Assembly: GCA_022729835.1 (NCBI GenBank)
Contig: DZBC01000033.1
Coordinates: 1 to 12,641 of the forward strand
DNA from: Sulfuricurvum sp.
Lineage (GTDB): Bacteria; Campylobacterota; Campylobacteria; Campylobacterales; Sulfurimonadaceae
Reading direction: 5' to 3'
DNA length: 12,641 bases
The translations under genes were made by a program, and so were the position numbers. The notes beneath the pieces were generated by a model, which saw only the letters and a list, made by a program, of their open reading frames with translations, was not told where the DNA came from and ran no database searches. Shown in pieces: positions 6,202 through 11,480 of the stretch (positions are counted from its first letter, which is position 1; each line of letters opens with the position of its first letter).

Positions 6202-6942
6202 CTACTCCACCTCTATGGTGCCCTCGCCAAAGAGTCCGCTCATCAGATGTTCGGTAATCACTTCGGCGTAGGCTTTGCGTGTTTTGGGGTCGGCAGTGGG
6301 GTAGACTTTGGCTATCACCCCTTCGCGCTGAGCGTCGGAGCCGTCCACTTTGTAGCGTACATGGTTGCCCGGCTTGACCACCTGCCAGTACTGCTCGTCA
6401 AAGCCCAGCACCAGCTTCACCTTGGCGTCATCGATCAGGGTCACAATCGGCTCAAGCATCGCACCGCTCACCCCATCGCCGATCTGTTTGTGGCGTTTGG
6501 AAACCACCCCGTCATAAGGGGCGCGCAGAATGCTTTTCTCTAACATCGCCTCTTTGAGCAGAAGTTCGGTTTTGGCATAGCGCAGTGCGGCTTGGCCTTG
6601 CAGATAGGCCGACTCCACCTGCTCGAAGCGTTCATCATCAAGGACGTCGCGCACTTTTTCATAGCGTTTAAACGACTGCTCGGCAAAACGCGCACGCAGC
6701 TCAGAGAGCGCCACATCATCGCGGGCCAGCTCCACTGAGCGCTTAAGATCGTCGTTATCCAGCTCCAGCAACACCGCTCCCGCCTTCACACGGTCCCCCA
6801 CATCAACCCGCATCGTCTTGATTACCCCAGTAGCGGTGAGGGTCAGCTCTGCTGTTTGTAGCGGCTCCACGTCAAAAGTAGTGTAAATTTGCGCCGCGTT
6901 CAAAGCGCCAACGCACCAAAGGGCAAGTATTAAAGTTTTCAT
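6202..6942 (-). CDS. Periplasmic adaptor (membrane fusion protein) of the RND pump (HefB-like)
   Basis: Links the RND pump to the outer-membrane duct. A signal peptide occupies residues 1-16 (MKTLILALWCVGALNA) with probable cleavage before AQ. The lipoyl-like half motifs are GVIKTMRVDVGDRVKAGAVLLELDN, read in parts around 39-63, and ILRAPYDGVVSKRHKQIGD around 138-156. They flank a helical hairpin (about 66-135). A beta-barrel segment follows (VKLVLGFDEQYW). At 246 residues it is much shorter than AcrA/MexA types and stops after the beta-barrel, so the C-terminal membrane-proximal domain is largely missing. Short adaptors are typical of the HefB branch, so this need not be a truncation. The ATG overlaps the stop of the tolC-like gene (ATGA), with AAGGAG eight bases upstream. 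Confidence 0.9.
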   Translation of the reverse strand: MKTLILALWCVGALNAAQIYTTFDVEPLQTAELTLTATGVIKTMRVDVGDRVKAGAVLLELDNDDLKRSVELARDDVALSELRARFAEQSFKRYEKVRDVLDDERFEQVESAYLQGQAALRYAKTELLLKEAMLEKSILRAPYDGVVSKRHKQIGDGVSGAMLEPIVTLIDDAKVKLVLGFDEQYWQVVKPGNHVRYKVDGSDAQREGVIAKVYPTADPKTRKAYAEVITEHLMSGLFGEGTIEVE

Positions 6943-8177
6943 CGGACATACTCCTTGAGATCAAATCCTGAATAATAAATATAGAGCGCATGGGCCATTT
7001 GCAGTGCATGCTGTGCGCGCACCATGTGTGCTTTCGCCCTAGTAAGCGCGGAGAGCGCGTCGAGATAGGTGACATAATCAACAAGATTGGCGTGGTATTT
7101 ACGTTCTATCGTCTCAAAGGTGCGCTGTGATGCGCCAAGCGCCGTTTTGGCGGCTTCGATCATCGCGTTTGTGCGCTCAATGTTGGCTTTGGAGAGCGCC
7201 ACATCCGTCGCGGCGCTTCGGGCCTCATAGGCGATCTGCGCATCCAGCGCGTACTTGTCGCACATCAGCGCCTCGTGGGTATGGGATGCGGAGAAAAAGT
7301 CAAAAAGGGTCATATTAGCCTGAAACATCAGGCGGTTTTGCTGCTCTACCCGCTCAATTGGAAAAGCACTTGAATCATTTTCATAGCGGTAGTAGGTGTA
7401 GCTGTCCTCCACAAAGAGGGTCGGATAGTAGGTGGATAACGCCCGTTTGGCCGCACTTTGCGCCGCATTGGAGCGATAGCGCAGTGCTTTTAGCGTGTCG
7501 ATCTCGCGCACTTCAAGCACTTGGGGCAGCTCCAGATGTGCATTTTGCAGCGCCTGAGCCTCCAGACCGCTGAGCGTGCGCAGTGCTGCGATCAACCGTT
7601 TTTCTTCATAGCGCAGATCATGCAGCGTATAATCAGCATCGGCCAAAGCGGCGCGAAGCCGCTCATACGCCTCTTCGCTTGAGAGCCGCGCCTCCAAAAA
7701 GTGCTTTTGGCGCCCTAGCTCTTGGCTTAGTTTTTGGCGGCTGTGCTCCTGCGCGGCAATATCACCGCGCAGGCTGAGCAGATCGAAATAGTGCTGCGCC
7801 ACCTCCAAAGAGAGGGCTTTTCTGCTGCCTTGGGTTTGAGCGCCCGCCGCCGCGTGATGAAATCGTAGCTCATCCATCGTATGTTCTCGCCCAAAGCCGT
7901 CAAAGAGCAGAAGGCTCGCTTTGGCCCCGCCGCTGTAGCTCTCACCTGCATCGATACTGCCGCGCTCATCCAAGAGCGCGGCGTTGCCAAAGAGCTCGAT
8001 GCGCGGTAGATAAGAGCGCTGTGCGGCACTGTGTCGCTCATCGGCGGCGCGCTCTTGAAGCTCTTGGATCAAAACGGTTTCACTTTGGTGCGCCGCTTCC
8101 AAAAACATCAAAAGCGTCTGCGACGCCGACACAAAGCTGCAGCCAAGCAGCCACATCATTACTATTTTGTGCATCAT
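6939..8177 (-). CDS. TolC-family outer-membrane efflux protein (HefA-like)
   Basis: Forms the trimeric outer-membrane channel of the tripartite pump. 412 residues with an N-terminal signal sequence (MMHKIVMMWLLGCSFVSA). Cleavage after VSA is possible, but LLGC at 10-13 also resembles a lipobox, so it could be a lipoprotein like some family members. Two OEP repeats can be seen, each with long amphipathic helices and a short barrel segment: YLPRIELFGNAAL around 56-68 with SGGAKASLLLFDGFGR in the first, and YYPTLFVEDSYTYYRY with QANMTLFDFFS in the second. The terminal helices are Ala-rich. The first ATG overlaps the tetR stop; a second ATG directly after it (8172-8174) has better spacing from AAAGGGG and may be the true start. 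Translationally coupled on both sides. Confidence 0.92.
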   Translation of the reverse strand: MMHKIVMMWLLGCSFVSASQTLLMFLEAAHQSETVLIQELQERAADERHSAAQRSYLPRIELFGNAALLDERGSIDAGESYSGGAKASLLLFDGFGREHTMDELRFHHAAAGAQTQGSRKALSLEVAQHYFDLLSLRGDIAAQEHSRQKLSQELGRQKHFLEARLSSEEAYERLRAALADADYTLHDLRYEEKRLIAALRTLSGLEAQALQNAHLELPQVLEVREIDTLKALRYRSNAAQSAAKRALSTYYPTLFVEDSYTYYRYENDSSAFPIERVEQQNRLMFQANMTLFDFFSASHTHEALMCDKYALDAQIAYEARSAATDVALSKANIERTNAMIEAAKTALGASQRTFETIERKYHANLVDYVTYLDALSALTRAKAHMVRAQHALQMAHALYIYYSGFDLKEYVR

Positions 8178-8761
8178 GACCCCTTTTTGAGTAGGATTAA
8201 AAAGTGCTCGACCGTTTCATCACAACGACCCGTTAGCTCTTCGCCGCGGATGGTCGCATATTTGATTGTGCCAATACTGAGACCTTCAAGCAAAAAAGTC
8301 AGCTCCAGCGGATCTTTGCTGCTTCCAAACTGCTGCGCCAAAGGAACCATCACCTCATCGGCGATAAAGCGAAACATCTCCATAAGCGGATGCTCATCAT
8401 CGGTGGTGTTTAGAAAAAAGGTGGGATCATTGATAATGCTCTGGCGAAGGGCGTTGCGGTTTTTCATCATCGCTTCGTATTTGATAGAGATAAGTTTTTT
8501 GAGCTTTTCGACCGGATCGGCAATCGGTGAAATCTCGCGACGGATCACCTCGCCGTAGTGTTCGATCTGCGCTAAGATGAAGTTGGTGTAGAGATTCTCT
8601 TTGGAGCCAAAGAGTGTGTAGATGGTACCAACAGAAACTTCGACATTTTTGGCCAATTCAGCAATTTTCATGTTCTCGAAGCCCTCAAGCACGAAGAGCC
8701 GCTCCGCTTCTTCGAGGATCAGATCACGTTTGTAGGCCTGCATTTTTGCACGTAGTGACAA
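8174..8761 (-). CDS. TetR-family transcriptional regulator of the efflux operon
   Basis: 195 residues. The N-terminal helix-turn-helix lies at about 13-60: LILEEAERLFVLEGFENMKI, then ELAKNVEVSVGTIYTLFGSKENLY, the family's signature. The C-terminal helical ligand domain is variable. The start is TTG (8759-8761), chosen because AAAGGAG stands five bases upstream; the first ATG is six codons later with no ribosome site. A rare start codon could keep repressor levels low. It is the first gene of tetR-tolC-adaptor-RND, so it most likely represses its own operon and is released by a pump substrate, as in CmeR/AcrR-like systems. The inverted repeat at 8837-8857 is the obvious operator candidate. Target and ligand are inferred from position only. 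Confidence 0.92.
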   Translation of the reverse strand: MSLRAKMQAYKRDLILEEAERLFVLEGFENMKIAELAKNVEVSVGTIYTLFGSKENLYTNFILAQIEHYGEVIRREISPIADPVEKLKKLISIKYEAMMKNRNALRQSIINDPTFFLNTTDDEHPLMEMFRFIADEVMVPLAQQFGSSKDPLELTFLLEGLSIGTIKYATIRGEELTGRCDETVEHFLILLKKGS

Positions 8762-8766
8762 GGCGA

Positions 8767-8773
8767 CTCCTTT
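8767..8773 (-). promoter_or_regulatory. tetR-type RBS: Ribosome-binding site that fixes the TTG start of tetR
   Basis: AAAGGAG on the minus strand, five bases before TTG at 8759-8761. Its first four bases are the right arm of a 14-base palindrome (8770-8783), so local folding could reduce access. Confidence 0.7.
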
Positions 8774-8783
8774 ACATGTAAAG
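8770..8783. repeat. TACATGTA palindrome, copy 7, extended to 14 bases
   Basis: CTTTACATGTAAAG is a perfect 14-base palindrome just upstream of tetR. It overlaps the AAAG of the tetR ribosome-binding site (AAAGGAG, 8767-8773), so a hairpin here would partly cover that site. Confidence 0.9.
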
Positions 8784-8810
8784 ATAAAACGCCGCCATTA
8801 TGAACTGTAG

Positions 8811-8816
8811 ATTATT
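8811..8816 (-). promoter_or_regulatory. Possible -10 box (AATAAT) of the efflux operon
   Basis: AATAAT on the minus strand is a 5/6 match to TATAAT, about 50 bases before the tetR start. The -35 region is AT-rich without a clear TTGACA. The inverted repeat at 8837-8857 would cover the -35 area of this promoter. Confidence 0.35.
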
Positions 8817-8822
8817 GATTTT

Positions 8823-8838
8823 TACTTAAATACTTAAA
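8823..8838. repeat. Tandem 8-mer TACTTAAA x2
   Basis: Two exact, directly abutting copies of TACTTAAA (8823-8830, 8831-8838), touching the left arm of the candidate TetR operator. It lies in the promoter of the efflux operon and could be a separate regulator site or simply AT-rich promoter DNA. Confidence 0.6.
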
Positions 8839-8857
8839 ATTGAATAAGATTCAATTT
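8837..8857. promoter_or_regulatory. Inverted repeat, candidate operator for the TetR regulator
   Basis: Perfect 9-base arms AAATTGAAT and ATTCAATTT around a 3-base centre (AAG), 76-96 bases upstream of the tetR TTG. The length and symmetry suit a TetR-family dimer, and the position overlaps the presumed -35 region of the operon, as expected for repression. It is the strongest dyad in the 123-base gap between the BLUF gene and tetR. Confidence 0.6.
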
Positions 8858-8884
8858 ATGAAACAGAATATCTATTGGTAGACT

Positions 8885-9331
8885 TCAAGCCATTGTAACG
8901 ATAGCGGACACCAACGCTATCAGTTGCTCGGGCTGGGCATTGTAGGGATTGAAGGGAAGTGTTTTGACAATGGGCAATACATGTAGATAAAAACCGCTCG
9001 AAATGTCACTCATCGTCCATTCTTCAAAACGGCGCGCAGCAAGGGAGTCGCATACAACAACAGTGACGTCATGATGGCGACAATCGCTTTTGATGTGTGC
9101 ATAGAGTGCTTCAATTTGCCTACGTTCGCCTTCAAGACACTGCATAAAAAAGGTGCCGTCGTAAATGAGTGCACCCGTAATACCGCGCTTTTGGTTGTTG
9201 CTGGCCGACAAAGTCAAAATGCTTTGAATTTCAGAAAAATCCAAAGACGCATCAGCCGTACTTATATAGTACAGCGAGATCAGATCGCCGTGTGTCTCTG
9301 CTGTTTCGCTCATGTGCCCACGCTTTATCAT
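8885..9331 (-). CDS. BLUF-domain blue-light sensor protein
   Basis: BLUF proteins bind FAD non-covalently and sense blue light through rearranged hydrogen bonding around a Tyr-Gln-Trp/Met set. The domain covers residues about 16-110. The photocycle tyrosine is in LYYIS (Y22). Asparagines SASNN (N45/N46) precede the RGITGALIYDG strand. The key glutamine is in FMQCLEG (Q64). KSDCRHHDV matches the RH motif, and FEEWTM supplies W105 and M107. All signature residues are present. The remaining ~38 residues form the short C-terminal helical cap seen in stand-alone BLUF proteins, with no attached output domain, so it should act by contacting a partner. The start could be the ATG at 9329-9331 (GGAA upstream) or the second ATG at 9311-9313; neither has a strong ribosome site. 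It lies upstream of tetR on the same strand, 123 bases away, with its own -10 box. Confidence 0.93.
   Translation of the reverse strand: MIKRGHMSETAETHGDLISLYYISTADASLDFSEIQSILTLSASNNQKRGITGALIYDGTFFMQCLEGERRQIEALYAHIKSDCRHHDVTVVVCDSLAARRFEEWTMSDISSGFYLHVLPIVKTLPFNPYNAQPEQLIALVSAIVTMA
8978..8985. repeat. TACATGTA palindrome, copy 8
   Basis: Inside the BLUF gene, read on the minus strand as part of CTA CAT GTA (Leu-His-Val, residues 116-118), the same tripeptide as copy 6. It is the only copy not followed by A on the plus strand. Confidence 0.9.
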
Positions 9332-9347
9332 AAAATCTATTCCACGT

Positions 9348-9353
9348 ATTATA
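9348..9353 (-). promoter_or_regulatory. -10 box (TATAAT) of the BLUF gene
   Basis: A perfect TATAAT on the minus strand in an AT-rich patch, 16 bases before the first ATG. The leader to that ATG would be only about 10 bases; to the second ATG about 28. Confidence 0.45.
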
Positions 9354-9382
9354 TATAAATAAAAGCAATAACTCCCTTCGAC

Positions 9383-10530
9383 CTAGCACGCTCTGTGGGT
9401 CTTGAACAGGACCCATACCAGCCACACCCCCGCTACAACGAGCAAAACCGTGCCGCCAAAAAGAAAAAACTGCTGTACCCCCATCCAAACGACCACCGGA
9501 TGAAACATCACTGGAGAGGAGAATGTCCCATGAAATACGCACTCGTAAGGTAGCCAGACGAACGTAAACGACGACTGTGGTGGGCCTTAGAGAGCATCCA
9601 TGCCGTAACATTGGTCATCAGCACCCCTCCACCAAAGCCCATGATGGCCGAGGTAAAGAAGAAGAAATGCACATCGCGTACCAGCCCGATCAATACAAAT
9701 CCGCAACCGATAATCAGTAGCCCAATCAGGTAAATTTGGGCATACGCAAAGCGTTTTTTGAGGCGTGAAAAGCTCAGGGCACCCAGTGCGTTAAAGAAAA
9801 AAGCCGTCGCAATGATCGCCCCTGCGAGTGTTCCGCTCGCGCCAAAGTGGTTGATGATCAAAAAGGGCATCTGAGTCGGTAGCACATAAAAAATCATCAT
9901 CAGCACAAATGCCAGCAGATAGATACGCCAAAGCGAGGGTGTGATCTCATCGATTCCGACATTTTTGATCGGATGCACCGGCTCGGTGATATAGCGCAAT
10001 GCCAGCGGAATATAGAGCAACCCCAGTAGATAGATCGCAAAAGCGTAGCGCCAGTGTAGATCACTAAGCCACCCTCCTCCGACCAGAAGTACCAGCCCAC
10101 CGATAGCCGAAAAGGCGCTCTGTAGGCCCATATAGCGGTGGCGTTCCTGTGCATCGAAATAGTCCCCTATCAGCGCGGTGTTTACAATCATCAGCGACGC
10201 CACCGCCACACCAAAAAGGGCGCGTGAGAGAAGCAGCGCTTCGATGCTTTGCAAGTAAAGCCCCGCGCTGCCAAAAAGCGCAAAAAAGAGCAGCGACCAC
10301 GCCAAAGAGCGCGAGCGCTTGAGCGGCGTGAGCCAATAGCCCAAAAAAGGGGCAAGCAGAGCGATGGAAAGTGAGGGCAAGGTGATCATGAGCCGCGAGA
10401 GTAGCTCGATGTGCGCTTCATCGGGATAGTGTTCTCCAAAATGCGGCAGCGCCGTGATGATGGCCACGTTCGACATCATCGTCGTCATAGAGAGGAGTAA
10501 AAGGGTGATTTTTGTGGCGGGAGCGATCAT
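9383..10530 (-). pseudogene. MFS transporter disrupted by a one-base frameshift near the 3' end
   Basis: A major facilitator superfamily drug or sugar exporter of the inner membrane, about 12 membrane segments. The first frame gives 340 residues with about 11 hydrophobic segments, including RALFGVAVASLMIVNTALIGDYF and GGGWLSDLHWRYAF, both typical MFS blocks. At about 9523-9525 it shifts: after AYFMG the current frame reads HSPLQ-stop. The next frame continues as TFSSPVMFHPVVVWMG, a glutamine/phenylalanine-rich turn and a twelfth hydrophobic segment (GGTVLLVVAGVWLVWVLF), and ends at TAG 9383-9385. Restoring one base gives the family's FMGQFSSPV motif and a protein of about 382 residues. This is either a recent loss or a sequencing/assembly error. 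The start ATG (10528-10530) has no good ribosome site; an in-frame TAA lies just upstream. It follows the GGDEF gene by 28 bases and was probably co-transcribed. Confidence 0.85.
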
Positions 10531-10558
10531 CGAGAGGCGTTACAGGGTAGCACCAAGA

Positions 10559-11347
10559 TCACCTGTCCCGACGCTTGATTTTGGCCTTATCCTCATAAAG
10601 TGCCGTATCTGCCTTGGCAACGATGTCGCTAAAACGCTCACCGATATAAAACGGAGTGATCCCATAAGCAAAGCTCACCTGAAACTCATGCGTCGCAGTA
10701 CGGATTTTGCGCTTGCGGTGCAGTTCGCGCATCACATTAACGATATCATGTACTTCATTAAGGGCCTGACGCTCAAAGATCAGCAAAAACTCGTCGCCCC
10801 CATAGCGGATCACATGGGCCTGAAGCTGTAGTAAACGGCCCGCGAGGTGGACAAGTACCTTGTCGCCGACGGCGTGGCCGTAGAGATCGTTGACCTGCTT
10901 GAAGTCGTTGAGATCGATCAGTGCCATGACCCCCTCTTTGGCGAAGCACTCACCCGATTCATCGAGGTAAAAGCGCTCCAGCCAGCGTCGGTTGAGGGTG
11001 CGTGTGAGGCTGTCTTTGTAGGCAATTTCGCGCAAGCGCACCACCTCTTGCTGCAACTTTTTGGTCTCCTCAAGCACCCTTTGAAGCGCATCATCGTCTC
11101 TAGCGTAGATCGCTTCGATGGCACGGTTGGTGTTGTTGTCAAGGGCGAGGACGTGGTGGTAGACCTCTTCGTTGATCTCTTCATTGGTACGGATACTCTC
11201 CGCCCCGATATCAATCTGGTACTTTTTGGCGAGGGTTGAAAAAACAACACGGTAGGTCGAGGGAAGCACCACATCTTTTTGGTTGACCAAGTCCATGGCT
11301 TTTTGGGTGATGAGCTTGAAGCCTTCATAACTTTCGGGTTGTTTCAT
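10559..11347 (-). CDS. Diguanylate cyclase (GGDEF protein)
   Basis: Makes cyclic di-GMP from two GTP, controlling the motile-to-attached switch. 262 residues. The first ~100 are helical, without a recognised sensor domain, ending in a coiled-coil-like linker (about 85-108: ALQRVLEETKKLQQEVVRLRE). The GGDEF domain runs from 109: DSLTRTLNRRW (112-122), IDLNDFKQVNDLYGHAVGD (144-162), and an intact RYGGDEF with the signature at 183-187. It should be catalytically active. The allosteric inhibitory RxxD motif, expected just before the signature, is absent (the stretch reads LQLQAHVI), so product inhibition through that site is unlikely. It has no membrane segments and is cytoplasmic. AGGAT lies upstream of the ATG at 11345-11347. 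Divergent from the PAS gene and followed by the broken MFS gene. Confidence 0.93.
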   Translation of the reverse strand: MKQPESYEGFKLITQKAMDLVNQKDVVLPSTYRVVFSTLAKKYQIDIGAESIRTNEEINEEVYHHVLALDNNTNRAIEAIYARDDDALQRVLEETKKLQQEVVRLREIAYKDSLTRTLNRRWLERFYLDESGECFAKEGVMALIDLNDFKQVNDLYGHAVGDKVLVHLAGRLLQLQAHVIRYGGDEFLLIFERQALNEVHDIVNVMRELHRKRKIRTATHEFQVSFAYGITPFYIGERFSDIVAKADTALYEDKAKIKRRDR

Positions 11348-11383
11348 CGCTGATCCTGAATGACAATTTTAAATATAAAACAG

Positions 11384-11389
11384 ACTATA
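11384..11389 (-). promoter_or_regulatory. Possible extended -10 box (TGTTATAGT) of the GGDEF gene
   Basis: TATAGT on the minus strand preceded by TGT, an extended -10. It lies about 37 bases before the GGDEF start in the 133-base divergent region. Confidence 0.4.
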
Positions 11390-11435
11390 ACACAAACATC
11401 TTGTGAAAACCTCTAAAAGCTTTTCATTCGCATTA

Positions 11436-11444
11436 TGCTACAAT
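11436..11444 (+). promoter_or_regulatory. Possible extended -10 box (TGCTACAAT) of the PAS gene
   Basis: TACAAT preceded by TGC, 36 bases before the PAS start. This is the same TACAAT hexamer as upstream of hemD and the flavoprotein gene. The 10-base palindrome AAAAGCTTTT (11415-11424) lies just upstream. Confidence 0.45.
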
Positions 11445-11452
11445 GGAGTACC

Positions 11453-11466
11453 TGCACGGTCGTGCA
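11453..11466 (+). promoter_or_regulatory. Dyad TGCACG-GT-CGTGCA in the leader of the PAS gene
   Basis: Perfect 6-base arms separated by GT, between the presumed transcription start and the AGAGGA ribosome site (11468-11473). It could be an operator or, as RNA, a short hairpin (TGCAC stem, GGTC loop) next to the ribosome site. Confidence 0.45.
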
Positions 11467-11480
11467 AAGAGGATTATTTT

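Noticed and set aside
9400..9419. Stem TGGGTC with GACCCA as a terminator after the MFS gene.
   Set aside because: It lies inside the shifted MFS coding tail and no T-tract follows.
9252..9611. An open frame on the minus strand spanning the MFS tail and the BLUF start.
   Set aside because: It is in neither real frame: the MFS tail is read in a different frame (ending at 9383) and the BLUF gene in another. It has no ribosome site and no family.
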